From Bacteroidota bacterium (lineage in GTDB: Bacteria; Bacteroidota; Bacteroidia; AKYH767-A; OLB10), in NCBI GenBank assembly GCA_016713445.1, contig JADJPB010000005.1, positions 310,001-374,000 of the forward strand: a stretch of DNA of 64,000 nucleotides, read 5' to 3'. A model generated the notes under the pieces. The model did not search any database, was not told the DNA's origin, and saw only the letters and a program-made list of their open reading frames with translations. The position numbers were made by a program, and so were the translations under genes. Below are positions 30,397 to 40,599 of the stretch, piece after piece (position 1 is the first letter of the stretch; the number at the start of each line of letters is the position of its first letter).

Positions 30397-31308
30397 TTAT
30401 TTAAAAGTTTTTATTTCAACGATACTTTTCTCTCCCACCTCCAAACTCACGCTTCCTCCCATCACGAGTGGATGATTGTTTTGGATATGTCCGGATGGAA
30501 AATTCATGCACACCGGAAAAGTATAATCACGCACAGCTTCCGAAATAATTTCTTCGGCTGTTTTCCCGAAGGGAATCGCGTTATCGCGCATATCACTCAT
30601 GCCACCTACGATGAGACCAGAAAGTCCATCCAATTTCCCCGAACGTTTTAATTGCATCATCATACGGTCGATGTGATAGAGGTACTCATCTAAATCTTCA
30701 ATAAAAAGTATTTTTCCGTTGGTATCTATATCAGATTCACTCCCCGACAATGCATACAACAAAGACAAATTTCCTCCCACTAAAATACCATCTGCATTCC
30801 CCTTGCGATTGAAAGGAGAACTTTCCACTAAATAACGGATAGCCTCACCCGTTAGTAATCGGCGCAAATTCTCCAATGCTTCATCCGTACATCGATTCCC
30901 ACCCATGCTAAAAACCATTGGCGCATGCACACTTGGAATGGAAAAGTTCTGATGCAAATGATTATGAAAAACGGTGAGATCACTAAAACCGATGATCCAC
31001 TTCGGCTTCTTTTCAAATTTTGTAAAATTTAATTTGTCGATGATACGCACACATCCATAACCACCGCGTGCGCTGATGATGGCATCTACCATTGGATCAT
31101 CCATCAACTCTTGCATATCGGCAGTTCGTTGTGCATCTGTTCCTGAAAATTGATGATCGGCAGCGTATAGGTTTTTCGCAGTCTTCACTTTAAAACCCCA
31201 ATTCTCCAATAAAGAAATTCCGGGAACCATCTCCTCCGAACTTACTTTGCGTGCAGGGGCACAAATTCCAATGGTACTTCCGGGAACTAAGTAGGGAGGG
31301 ATTTTCAT
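30397..31308 (-). CDS. LD-carboxypeptidase (peptidase S66)
   Basis: This enzyme releases the terminal D-alanine from tetrapeptides during murein recycling. The S66 pattern is clear: SARGGYGCVRIIDKL, the nucleophile serine in IGFSDLTVF, the glutamate in ILFIEDLDEYLYHID and the histidine in NFPSGHIQNNHP. Start ATG at 31306-31308 is preferred over a frame opening 30 bases earlier because MKIPPYLVPG fits the usual N-terminus. The 303-residue length is normal, the frame is intact, and there is no signal peptide, so it is cytoplasmic. Confidence 0.92.
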   Translation of the reverse strand: MKIPPYLVPGSTIGICAPARKVSSEEMVPGISLLENWGFKVKTAKNLYAADHQFSGTDAQRTADMQELMDDPMVDAIISARGGYGCVRIIDKLNFTKFEKKPKWIIGFSDLTVFHNHLHQNFSIPSVHAPMVFSMGGNRCTDEALENLRRLLTGEAIRYLVESSPFNRKGNADGILVGGNLSLLYALSGSESDIDTNGKILFIEDLDEYLYHIDRMMMQLKRSGKLDGLSGLIVGGMSDMRDNAIPFGKTAEEIISEAVRDYTFPVCMNFPSGHIQNNHPLVMGGSVSLEVGEKSIVEIKTFK

Positions 31309-31364
31309 TATTACGCAAAGATAAGTAAATTGCCGCATTTAATTTACGACACGCATTTGACAAA

Positions 31365-31410
31365 TTGCAAATTGGCAAGTTGGTGAGCTGGTGAGTTGGT
31401 GCAGTTGGAC
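31365..31410. repeat. TTGGTGAG-period repeat
   Basis: GCAAATTGGCAAGTTGG, then TGAGCTGGTGAGTTGGTGC, is the same 8-bp-period word found at 85-112, 2967-2990, 11599-11710 and 52165-52207. Confidence 0.7.
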
Positions 31411-31513
31411 GGAACCCTTGAAGCGAAGCGAATTTCTGGGGTGGATTACTGGATTGGCATGATTTCGTACGGAACCCAGAAGTGGCGAAATACTACGTCC
31501 AATTCACAATACC

Positions 31514-32588
31514 CTATTCATCTTTATCTACTTGAATGGGATTACCTGTTTGATAATTAATCTTAAAATTATTTAAAAGCGGCAGGGGTCCGTGAATAAA
31601 GCTTGTGCAACTCCAACCACTCCAATACCAACGTCGTTACCTCTAGTAACAATTGTCGGTCGCATTTCACTACGGCCCATTGAAAATTTCGTTGTGGTTT
31701 GGCCAAAAAAGTAGAAATCAAATCCATCCCTTTTCATTTCATAAAACCCCATGTTCGTTGCTTTGTATAGAAAGTTCCGTCGTAGATTGCATAAACTGTT
31801 TTATTATCCAATTCCACATTTCTTTCTTTTTCTTCATTCCAAACCATTATCCTAATTTTTTCTAAATGAACTGAATCTCTAAATACTGTTGTGGTGTCGG
31901 GAGAATTATTCTTAAACTGATTGAAATCGCGATAAATTCCTTTCTTATATTTATCAGCAACGTATATAGGGATTTTCATTTTCTCCAAACTATCGAGAAT
32001 TTGTAATTCGTTAAAGGTATAAGAGGGTCTGTTTTCGGCTCGAAGTTGTTCGCATTTTTTTAATTCAACAGCTACTTCACATAAATGATCACTTACTGAT
32101 TTGAGTAGTTTCTTTGTCAAGTCAATCGATGAACTTATTCGATATAAAGTATCAATGGCAAATATTTCTTCGAATCTACTAGACTCAACTTTCTTAAAAA
32201 CTCGCATGGCTAATTTGAGACTTGAAGTATTTTTCATTTCCTCGGCTTTCTCATGTAACTTGAAATCATACAACAGTATTGCTACTTCATTTTCGCTAGG
32301 TCGAGACATCTCTTTATTTAAAAAAAAATCACAGAAACTATTAATGAAATTTCCTTTACATTCAATTTTTGAAGGAGTATTTAACCATCCCGCTAGAACA
32401 AAACCTAAATCTTTATCGGGGAAACGAAAATCAATTCCACTTACTTTAGTAAAAGAAGAAATACCCTTTGCACATTTATTTGAAAGTACTAATGGAGTTT
32501 CTTGCGCTGTAGAAATAGTTACGTTCATTAAAAATATAATCAGCAAATATTTAATACCGTTTTCAAAATAGTTGAATATGCCTTTCAT
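31514..32588 (-). CDS. Exported hypothetical protein
   Basis: A hydrophobic segment at residues 13-27 (YLLIIFLMNVTISTAQ) looks like a signal peptide. The rest is mixed helix and strand with a few cysteines (CAKGIS, CKGNF, CDFF) and no recognised domain. The continuous frame ends at 31734. Two shifts, near 31740 and 31598, extend it in a sensible way through FDFYFFGQTTTKFSMG and GPLPLLNNFKINYQTGNP to TAG at 31514, for about 358 residues. No family recognised. Confidence 0.55.
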
Positions 32589-32780
32589 TGTTTTTTATGA
32601 CCGATAAAAATCTGAGTGAAAGATAATAACAAATTATCAAATCCGGACCTTTAACTTAGCTATCTTGATTATTGATGAATTTTAAGCTTTTGATCAATAA
32701 GTGAAGTAGCGGAGGAAATTAAATGCATGAATATCTAAAATACATAGACTACTTAAATCCCTCTCATTTTCAAACCCATT

Positions 32781-33077
32781 CATTTTCATCGCGAAGTTTC
32801 GCGACTTCAAACCTGCCCTTCAGTAATACGGGGTCAATCATTTCAAACCTGATTCGAAGAAATGCATTACTTTTGAATAAGTACCCTAGATAAGGAAGTA
32901 AAACCACCTCATTTTCATCGCGAGGCTTCGCGATTTCAAACCTACCCCGCAGAACTGCGGGGTCAAATCATCGCGAGGCTTCGCGATCAAACCTGTCTCG
33001 CAGAATTGCATTACTTTCAAATAAGTACCCTAGCTTAGGAAGTAAAACCACCACATTTTCATCGCGAGGCTTCGCGA
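32781..33077. repeat. Two ~130-144-bp degenerate tandem units with palindromes
   Basis: Unit 1 (32781-32909) and unit 2 (32910-33053) both begin CATTTTCATCGCGA, carry a TTTCAAACCT word, a GCATTACTTT word and TAAGTACCCTAG, and end AAGTAAAACCACC. A third start follows at 33054. Palindromes lie at 32789-32804, 32918-32933, 32971-32986 and 33062-33077. Unit 2 also has a CCCCGCAG/CTGCGGGG hairpin. The array is immediately upstream of the metG promoter. Confidence 0.8.
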
Positions 33078-33103
33078 TCAAATCAAACCATATACAAAAT
33101 AAC

Positions 33104-33111
33104 TAACTTTG
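33104..33111 (+). promoter_or_regulatory. TAnnTTTG promoter element for metG
   Basis: TAACTTTG matches the Bacteroidota -7 consensus, 23 bases before the metG ATG. A convincing -33 word is not seen; the region upstream is the palindrome repeat. Confidence 0.5.
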
Positions 33112-33133
33112 CATAGAATTAAGAAAACCCCTT

Positions 33134-35176
33134 ATGCGCTATTTAGTTACTGCCGCCTTGCCTTATGCCAATGGTCCTTTACACATCGGACATATTGCAG
33201 GTTGTTATTTGCCTTCCGATATTTTTGTTCGCTATCAACGTTTGATGGGCCGAGATGTGAAATATATTTGTGGGTCGGATGAGCATGGCGTGCCCATCAC
33301 CTTGCGTGCGCGCAAAGAAGGTATTACGCCGCAGCAAGTAGTGGATACGTATCATGTCATGATGCGCGATAGTTTTCAGGAATTTGGAATTTCTTTTGAT
33401 ATCTACCATCGCACTTCTGATAAAATACATCACGAAACAGCTTCTGATTTTTTTACAACTCTATACAATAAAGGTGTTTTTAAGGAAGAAGAATCGGAAC
33501 AATATTTTGATGAAGAAGCGAATCTGTTTTTAGCCGATCGTTACATTACGGGAACTTGTCCGAAGTGTGCGAATCCAAATGCCTACGGCGATCAGTGTGA
33601 AAAATGTGGTAGCTCCTTGAGTCCGCGTGAACTCATCAACCCACACTCACAGCTTAGCGGGAAAGCTCCTGTATTGCGCTAAACGAAGCATTGGTATTTG
33701 CCGTTAGATACGATGCAGCAAGAGTGGTTGAATGAATGGTTGTTGAGTAAGGAAGATGTGTGGAAGAAAAATGTTTTTGGTCAATGTAAGAGTTGGCTCG
33801 ATCAGGGATTGCAGCCGCGCGCAGTAACCCGCGACCTCGACTGGGGTGTACCGGTTCCATTACCTGGAAATGAAGGCAAGGTATTGTATGTGTGGTTTGA
33901 TGCACCCATCGGTTATATCTCGGCGACGAAAGCATTGACTTCTCAATGGGAAGATTACTGGAAGAAAGATGATAGTAAGTTGATTCACTTTATTGGAAAA
34001 GATAATATCGTTTTTCATTGCATCATCTTCCCTGCCATGTTAAAAGCACACGGCGATTACATCTTACCTGAAAATGTTCCTGCTAATGAATTTTTAAATT
34101 TAGAAGGCGATAAAATTTCTACCTCACGCAATTGGGCTGTATGGTTGCATGAGTACTTGATGGACTTCCCAAATAAGCAAGATGTATTGCGTTATGCACT
34201 TTGTGCTACAGCGCCTGAAACCAAGGACAATGATTTTACCTGGAAAGATTTTCAAGATCGCAACAACAATGAGTTAGTAGCGGTGTTTGGAAATTTTGTG
34301 AATAGAACGTTGGTATTGACTGCAAAATATTTTGAAAATAAAGTTCCAGCAAGAGGTAAACTTGATGATGCAGAAAAAACTTGTTTAGATGCACTTACCT
34401 CTGCACCTAAATTGGTTCAAGAGAGTATTGAACGTTATCGTTTCCGTGAAGCGCTGTCACATGTGATGGATTTAGCCAGAGCAGGAAATAAATATTTAGC
34501 CGATACCGAACCGTGGAAATTATATAAAACAGATCCAGAAAAAGTAGCGACCATATTAAATTTAGCATTGGAAATTACCGCCACACTTTCGTATTTGTGC
34601 GAACCTTTCCTTCCATTTACGTCGCAGAAATTACAAGCGATGTTGAATATTCAGCCGAAAAGTTGGACCGATGCTTTTGGTAACGAAGCATTAGTAGCAG
34701 GTCATGCTCTTGGAGAAGCGTCCCTGTTATTTGACAAAATTGAAGACGAAGAAATCACTAAACAAATTCAAAAGTTGGAAGCAACGAAAATAAATAACGT
34801 TCCTGTCGAGGAAATTTCTATAGGAGAAAAATCATTAACCCCATATAAGGATGTTACCACTTACGACGATTTTAGTAAGATGGATTTACGGGTTGCTACC
34901 ATTATTGCAGCAGAAAAAGTAGAGAAAGCCGATAAGCTTTTAAAACTTACATTGGATACTGGTCTTGATACTCGTACTGTGGTGAGTGGAATTGCGCTTC
35001 ATTTTAATGCCGATGAAATAATAGGTAAACAAGTAACCTTGCTCGCTAATTTAGCTCCCCGAAAAATTAAAGGGATTGAATCGAATGGGATGATTTTAAT
35101 GGCTGAAGATGCGGATGGAAAATTAGTTTTCGTGCAACCTGCTAGAGATACTAAGAACGGAAGTACGATTGCTTAA
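33134..35176 (+). CDS. metG: Methionyl-tRNA synthetase, with an in-frame TAA
   Basis: MetRS charges tRNA-Met and is essential. The HIGH-type motif is GPLHIGHIAG near residue 15, the zinc-binding knuckles are CPKC and CEKC at about 140-160, the KMSKS-type motif is GDKISTSRNWAVW, and the C-terminal tRNA-binding (EMAP-like) domain begins near FSKMDLRVATI. At 33680-33682 the reading frame has TAA between PVLR and TKHWYLPLD, where homologues have glutamate; GAA to TAA is a single substitution and no frame change occurs. Total length of 680 codons is normal. The stop is most likely a consensus error, because an essential gene would otherwise be cut at codon 183. Confidence 0.93.
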
Positions 35177-35199
35177 TGTGATTTCATCTGTTGTAAAAA

Positions 35200-35591
35200 G
35201 GTAACTAGATATAAAATCCTTTTTACCACTGAGTTCACGGAGGATTTTCACAGAGGACACGGATTTTCTTAAAAATAATTTAGTTAAGACCATTGAACCC
35301 TTCATGAGAAATTTTCCTTTGCGACTCCGCGCCTTTGCGAGAAAATCATGAATTTTAATTTGACTATAATCTGTTTTCCACCGAATATTAAATTTAAAAC
35401 GAAGTAAAATTTCTTAGAAAGGAGCGAAAACTGCAAAGTCATTGCAGCAGCAATTTGACGCTAACTTTTCTCGCAAAGGCGCGAAGACGCTAAGTTTTGC
35501 AGACGAAAATCTCCCTAAAAATAGAAGAACGCAAAGAATATTTCTCATAAAGGTTGCAATTCCGATAGCTATCAGGTCGTAAAGCATCTAA
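35200..35591. repeat. Gene-free stretch of widespread dispersed repeats
   Basis: It holds CACTGAGTTCACGGAGGA and CACAGAGGACACGGAT (the cross-phylum CACGGAG family) at about 35225-35262. CTTTGCGACTCCGCGCC and TCTCGCAAAGGCGCGAAG (the CGCAAAG family) follow at about 35320-35500. A CCGATAGCTATCAGG palindrome remnant lies near 35563. Related words are at 62030-62200 and 63440-63600. No gene seen. Confidence 0.6.
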
Positions 35592-36329
35592 TCACTTTCG
35601 AAGCAATTCCGACTTCATCCAAGTATTCAAATCATTTAAAACCTCATTGGTGATTTGATGTTGCATCGCATATTCTTTTCCGCTAATTTGAAATCCATTT
35701 TGAGATAATTTACTTATTATATCTCTTCCATCACTAATTGGAATCACTGAATCCATCGTTCCGTGACTAACGAAAATATGTGTTTGTTGCTTTATCGTTA
35801 GTGGAACTTGTTGCGTATTGATCTCATCCGGAAACCTTCCACTTAAACAAACTAAGCCTTTGAAACGATGTGGTGGCGTTAATCCTACACGAAGTGATGT
35901 GATCGCTCCTTGACTAAATCCACCCAGAAAAATATTACTGGTATCTACATCATACTTCTTTTTGATTTTCGAAATCAACTCAATTAGCTTTTCCTTACTT
36001 TGCTGGGCTTGTTGCAAATTCTCAATAAATTTTCCACCACCAAACTGTAAATCGTACCACATATAACCGCCTCCTTCTCGATCGTAAGGAGCCCTGACCG
36101 ATACCACCAACAAATTTTGTGGAAGCGACTTCGACAAACTCAATAAATCCATTTCATCGCTGCCGAATCCATGTAATAAAAATAATACGGGCGGATGGGC
36201 GGACGAGGGAAGAGAAGGTTCAACCACCTTGTAGGTTAAAGTTTCCTGCGACTGGCAACTGCTTCCTTGTAGCAAGACCAAGAGAAAGAGGAAGGTAGAT
36301 ACAAAATGAAGAAATCGTTTTCTTTGCAT
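35592..36329 (-). CDS. Alpha/beta hydrolase, phospholipase/carboxylesterase type (lipoprotein)
   Basis: The N-terminus ends in a lipobox (LLVLLQGSSCQ), so the mature protein should be anchored in a membrane facing the periplasm or outside. The catalytic triad can be read: HGFGSDE (oxyanion region), nucleophile in GGFSQGA, aspartate in GTMDSVIP and histidine in YAMQHQI. This layout fits the YpfH/carboxylesterase-2 group, which hydrolyses short acyl esters. The 245-residue length is normal and the frame intact. Confidence 0.88.
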   Translation of the reverse strand: MQRKRFLHFVSTFLFLLVLLQGSSCQSQETLTYKVVEPSLPSSAHPPVLFLLHGFGSDEMDLLSLSKSLPQNLLVVSVRAPYDREGGGYMWYDLQFGGGKFIENLQQAQQSKEKLIELISKIKKKYDVDTSNIFLGGFSQGAITSLRVGLTPPHRFKGLVCLSGRFPDEINTQQVPLTIKQQTHIFVSHGTMDSVIPISDGRDIISKLSQNGFQISGKEYAMQHQITNEVLNDLNTWMKSELLRK

Positions 36330-36447
36330 ATAGATGCTGTTTTTTTGCGATGGAATGGTAAAAATACGGAAAAGTTATAGGGAAATCGAAGGCTCATCTA
36401 CCCAAAATAGTAAAGAAAAGAGTGAATTTACTTAACTTCGTCGTCCT

Positions 36448-38103
36448 ATGAAAAATCGAGCAGCACTTTCCATTCTCTTCTATTTTATAATGACAAATGT
36501 TTTTGTCGCCCAAAATCTCAGTGTGAGTCCGGCTCAACTGAACTTTGGGATCAAGAATGAGTTGTCTCCTGATAGTCAGCAGGTCACTATTTCTAATGCT
36601 TCCGGTTACGATATAACGGTGACGGGTTACCGCTTTTACGCGAAGTATGGAAGCAATCCGTTTAGCACCAGTGCTGGTAACATCACGATTCCGGATGGAG
36701 GGAGTCAAGCTATATGGATTAAATTTGATGTTCGACATAATGTTTATCACAACAGTGAATTATTCATTTTAAATGACGGACACAAAGGCGCTTTACGTGT
36801 TGATTTATTAGGTCAGGGACGTTACAGCAATGCGTATTATAGTCATACGGAAAATCTAATAGAGCAAGTTTTAAAAGATACATTAAAAGGTGTGATTAGC
36901 AGAAACTATGATACTTTAGGTTACAATATTGGTCGCGATTCAATGTTCATGTGGTTTGACAATAAGAAATTTAATGGGCAAGGCGCTACCCAAAATACAA
37001 TTGAATGCGTTTACACGGGTCGACAAGCAGTGGGTTATATTGACCGCACCGATTGTCAAAATTTAGCTACCTATAGTTTCAACACGGAGCATACATTTCC
37101 ACAAGGACTCTTTAGTTCATTAGAGCCCATGCGATCCGATCTGTATCATCTTTTTCCAACTGACGATGACGCCAATAACAAAAGAGGAAGTTTACCTTTT
37201 GGTGTTGTGAATAATCCCACCTGGCAAAACGGTGGCAGCAAAGTCAACAGCACGACCTTCGAACCTCGCGATGTACAAAAAGGGAGAGTAGCACGTGCTA
37301 TGTTTTACTTCGTCTTAAAGTATCAGAATTATTCTAATTTCTTAACCAATCAAGAAGGAATACTGCGTCAATGGCACGAACAGTTTGGTGTTGATAACAT
37401 CGAAACAAAAAGAGGCAATGATATTGCCTCTATACAAGATAATCGCAATCCGTTTATTGATTATCCTCAATTCATTGAGCGCATTACTTCGATTAGTTCC
37501 ACTTCTGTAGGAAACACCAACACATCCACCGACATGCCAGAAGATACCATTGACTTTGGATTAATCAATGCGACGGTGGCGAATCAATATACGTTTTGGT
37601 TAGCTAACGATGGGTTTGCACCATTCACAGCTTCTAACTTCAACTTAAATCCATCGTCTGTACTCAGTTTTATCAACGGAACGGGTGTAAATACGACAGT
37701 GCAGCCCGGAGAAGCAGTTGCCGTTCAATTAGAATTAGCAAATGCAGCACCGAATCCAAATTTCACCGGCACATTAAATTTTAATGTGCAAGGAACCGGA
37801 TTGCTGGCCAACGTAAGTGTCCCAATTCGCGCGAATTTAAGTATGACCGGACTTATTGACATCACTAACGCCAATGGCTATACGCTTTATCCGAATCCGG
37901 CACATGATTTTTTATGTGTTGATGGGTTAACGGCTGAAATGAAAAACGTAAAAGTGATTGATTTGTTGGGACGAGTTCGATCTGATTCAAATACAACACT
38001 CAACCATTGCATTACCATTATTGACTTACAAGAAGATGGATTTTATATTTTGCAATGGGAAGAGCATGGTGTGGTTTATCGGAAGAGTTGGATAAAGAAT
38101 TAA
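36448..38103 (+). CDS. Secreted endonuclease I family protein with T9SS tail
   Basis: After a signal peptide (ending VFVAQN) come an Ig-like or Abnormal-spindle-like region (residues about 20-125) and the endonuclease I domain, starting at YYSHTENL. NTEHTFPQGLF carries the catalytic histidine and SDLYHLFPTDDDANNKRG the partner motif, as in EndA/NucM. A second Ig-like stretch and a T9SS sorting domain (YTLYPNPAHDFLCVDG) follow. Such enzymes degrade extracellular DNA for nutrients or biofilm remodelling. The frame is intact at 551 residues. Confidence 0.9.
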   Translation: MKNRAALSILFYFIMTNVFVAQNLSVSPAQLNFGIKNELSPDSQQVTISNASGYDITVTGYRFYAKYGSNPFSTSAGNITIPDGGSQAIWIKFDVRHNVYHNSELFILNDGHKGALRVDLLGQGRYSNAYYSHTENLIEQVLKDTLKGVISRNYDTLGYNIGRDSMFMWFDNKKFNGQGATQNTIECVYTGRQAVGYIDRTDCQNLATYSFNTEHTFPQGLFSSLEPMRSDLYHLFPTDDDANNKRGSLPFGVVNNPTWQNGGSKVNSTTFEPRDVQKGRVARAMFYFVLKYQNYSNFLTNQEGILRQWHEQFGVDNIETKRGNDIASIQDNRNPFIDYPQFIERITSISSTSVGNTNTSTDMPEDTIDFGLINATVANQYTFWLANDGFAPFTASNFNLNPSSVLSFINGTGVNTTVQPGEAVAVQLELANAAPNPNFTGTLNFNVQGTGLLANVSVPIRANLSMTGLIDITNANGYTLYPNPAHDFLCVDGLTAEMKNVKVIDLLGRVRSDSNTTLNHCITIIDLQEDGFYILQWEEHGVVYRKSWIKN

Positions 38104-38108
38104 ATTTT

Positions 38109-38140
38109 ACAAAGCATCTAGTTTAAACCATATGCTTTGT
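38109..38140 (+). terminator. Terminator hairpin after the endonuclease gene
   Basis: ACAAAGCAT and ATGCTTTGT form a perfect 9-bp stem just past the stop at 38103, followed by TTATTATTG. The tail is T-rich but not a pure run. Confidence 0.5.
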
Positions 38141-38253
38141 TTATTATTGAAAAAAGTACTTTATCAAGAAATCATATCACTATACCCTGTCAAAATAGGG
38201 TACTTATCTATATTTGGAGATACTTTTACTTCATAACTTAAAAACTAAATGTT

Positions 38254-38667
38254 ATGAACTCAAAACTACTAGTAGCAGGATTAGTATCAGGTATTGTTGG
38301 TTTCTTATTGGGATGGGTCATCTACGGAATGTTGTTGATGGATTTTATGGCAGCACATACAACGGTGTATGCCGGACTCATGAAAGAGCCGCCTTTCATA
38401 CCAGGAATTTTTATTAGCAATTTATGTTGGGGATTGCTCTTTGCGTATATCTTTCAAAAGTGGGCAAATATCACTGACTTTAGTGGCGGATTCTCTGCCG
38501 GACTCATCATCACTTTCCTAATGTCGTTGAGCATGGATGTATTCCAATATTCATTTATGAATTTAGGTGATACCACCATGTATGCTGTAGATGTTGTTGT
38601 AGGCACTTTGCTAGGAGGTGTTATGGCCGGAGCCGCAGGAATGGTATTGGGGAAAGGGAAGGCGTAA
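38254..38667 (+). CDS. Small integral membrane protein
   Basis: The 137-residue protein has four hydrophobic segments (about 5-32, 50-67, 78-98 and 108-132) with glycine-rich helices (GLVSGIVGFLLGW, GTLLGGVMAGAAGMVLG). No enzyme motif. Similar small four-helix proteins of unknown function are common in Bacteroidota. The frame is intact and it has its own spacer upstream, so it is probably monocistronic. Confidence 0.7.
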   Translation: MNSKLLVAGLVSGIVGFLLGWVIYGMLLMDFMAAHTTVYAGLMKEPPFIPGIFISNLCWGLLFAYIFQKWANITDFSGGFSAGLIITFLMSLSMDVFQYSFMNLGDTTMYAVDVVVGTLLGGVMAGAAGMVLGKGKA

Positions 38668-38676
38668 AATTTATCA

Positions 38677-38706
38677 CACAACTTGGGGTTTAAACCCCAA
38701 GTTGTG
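38677..38706. terminator. 30-bp perfect palindrome between convergent genes
   Basis: CACAACTTGGGGTTT and its exact complement form a perfect palindrome placed between two genes that converge (38667 and 38720). It probably serves both as a terminator, and it shares the GGGGTTTAAACCCC style of core with the palindromes at 8894-8976. Confidence 0.6.
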
Positions 38707-38719
38707 CTGTAAGTAGATT

Positions 38720-39440
38720 CTATTTCAATTGCGACAAGATGGTCGCTTCATCTGTAAAGCCCATATTTTTCCAAATCAATTTACCGTCTCTGTATAATTC
38801 TAAATACGGGATGCCTTGAATTTGTTTTGCTTTCATTAATTCTGGATTTTCGTCGGAATCTAATTTGATCAAGGTCAATTTTCCTTCTTGTTTTGTGACT
38901 ACACTTTCCAAAATAGGAGCTAACTTTTTACATGGTCCACACCATACTGCATGAAAATCGACAAGCACCAATGGTTTTTCGGCGACTAGTTTTAAATATG
39001 CTTCTTCATTAATTCCCTTCTTTGGGGGAGTTTCATTTTTTCTTTCGATGGGCTTCCCTGCATTGGTCCATGCTAACATTCCGCCTCCAAAAATGTAAAC
39101 TTCTCCAAATCCCATTTCTTTCATTTGTGAGGCTGCGTCCGCACTTCGACTTCCCGATTTACAATACACTAAAAAGGTTTTGTCTTATCCAATTTTGAAA
39201 GAGAATTTTTAAAAGACGCATCGAAAATATTTAAGTTGACTGCACTTTTACATGTCCGGTCGCAAATTCTTCAGGCGTACGTACATCTAATATAATTGCA
39301 TTCGACTTCTCCGCTAACAATTTTTCGAATTGCTCCAGAGACACTTTTTCATGAATACTTTTCCCATCCTTAGCTGGCTGTTGACAAGCTGCGACAAAGA
39401 AAGAAAGAATTAATGTGGTACTTAATAGTATTTTTTTCAT
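38720..39440 (-). CDS. Rhodanese-thioredoxin fusion lipoprotein
   Basis: It starts at ATG 39438-39440 with a lipoprotein signal (LILSFFVAACQQ). A rhodanese domain follows: IILDVRTPEEFATGHV before and YCKSGSRSA, with the catalytic cysteine, after a frame break between 39169 and 39231. A thioredoxin domain with WCGPC and a cis-proline motif GIPYLELY ends it. It would act outside the cytoplasm in sulfur or disulfide transfer. It is the last gene on the arsenic operon strand, 87 bases after the aquaporin gene, so a redox role linked to that operon is possible but the compartment differs from ArsC. Confidence 0.82.
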
Positions 39441-39526
39441 AGATGATATCATCTCACAAAAATACGGATTTAAAAACTAGAATTATATTTTTAGAATAGA
39501 GTGCGCTTTAATCCACTAAATCCCAC

Positions 39527-40161
39527 TCATCTAACCTTCCCCTCTACCCAAACAGCGAACGAACTTCCCAGCACAGGTGCAGTCAAATAAATCCATAAAA
39601 ATTGCAGCTCTCCCGAAAGCAAAGCAGGACCTAATGATCGGGCCGGATTCATAGAGGCGCCGGAGATGGGTCCAGCGAAGAGCGCTTCCAATAATACAAC
39701 AGCACCAATCGCCATGCCTGCCATAATTCCTTTCTCACGACTCCCATGCGAAACACGAAGAATAACGAACATCAAGAAAAAGTTAATAATATTTCTAATA
39801 CAAAGGATTGCATGATGCTTCCAGCTGGCATTGTTCCGCCTAACTGTTCGTTCAGTGGAAATAATAAGTGTAAGGAGAGACTTGCTAAAACAGCACCTAT
39901 ACTTTGGCTTACGATATACGGTATAACTTCTTTCACCGGAAAAACTTTTCGCATGGCAAATGCAATGGTTACCGCAGGATTAATATGAGCACCAGAAACA
40001 TCACCCAATGCATAAATCACAGCTGCAACGATGAGCCCAAAGGTAGCGGCGATTCCCGGGTGCGTGATCACACCATTCAGTTCCTGATTGATGACGATGG
40101 CTCCTGTACCGCAAAACACCATCATGTAGGTTCCGATCAACTCGGCGTAATATTTTTTCAT
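39527..40161 (-). CDS. MIP family channel (aquaglyceroporin) in the arsenic operon
   Basis: Six hydrophobic segments and the two NPA boxes of aquaporins are present: SGAHINPAVTIA and SGASMNPARSLGP. One frame break, near 39775, splits the protein after the fourth segment. The start ATG (40159-40161) overlaps the arsC stop as ATGA, so the two are translationally coupled. Family knowledge: AqpS of Sinorhizobium meliloti, next to arsC, lets arsenite flow out down its gradient. Coupling to arsC and the lack of an ArsB/Acr3 gene here support the same role. Confidence 0.85.
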
Positions 40162-40571
40162 GAAATTTCTTTTACCATTTTTTCGCAATATACTTGAATT
40201 AAATCACGTGTATTGGCAAACTGCTTCATGATCTCTTCTTCTGTTCCTGTAGCTTTTGCAGGATCGGGAAAATTATAGTGGAATTTTTTTGCTCTTGATG
40301 GAAAAACGGGACACTTCTCATTTGCATTATCACAAACAGTAAGTACTACATCAAATGGAATATCTATATACTCATCTACATGATTGGATGTGTGCATTGA
40401 AATATCAATGCACTTTTCTTCCATCGATTTAATCGCTCTGGGATTAACCCCGTGAGTTTCTATTCCGGCGCTAAATACCTTTGCATTTTCTCCCAACATT
40501 TTTCGTAAAAATCCCTCCGCCATTTGGCTTCGACAACTATTACCTGTGCAGAGCACGAGAACGTTCAACAT
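40158..40571 (-). CDS. arsC: Arsenate reductase, low-molecular-weight phosphatase type
   Basis: It reduces arsenate to arsenite in the cytoplasm. The P-loop is CTGNSCRS at residues 8-15 (CX5R), followed by MAEGFLR. A second cysteine pair region, TVCDNANEKCPVFP, is typical of the thioredoxin-coupled ArsC class, and NFPDPA carries the general-acid aspartate. 137 residues, intact. It lies between arsM (28 bases upstream) and the aquaglyceroporin gene (overlapping), on the minus strand. Confidence 0.93.
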   Translation of the reverse strand: MLNVLVLCTGNSCRSQMAEGFLRKMLGENAKVFSAGIETHGVNPRAIKSMEEKCIDISMHTSNHVDEYIDIPFDVVLTVCDNANEKCPVFPSRAKKFHYNFPDPAKATGTEEEIMKQFANTRDLIQVYCEKMVKEIS

Positions 40572-40599
40572 ATCTTACAATTTAAATTACTAACTACTT

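Noticed and set aside
33680..33682. Stop-codon reassignment (TAA read as Glu)
   Set aside because: Many intact genes here end in TAA at the expected length, so TAA is a normal stop.
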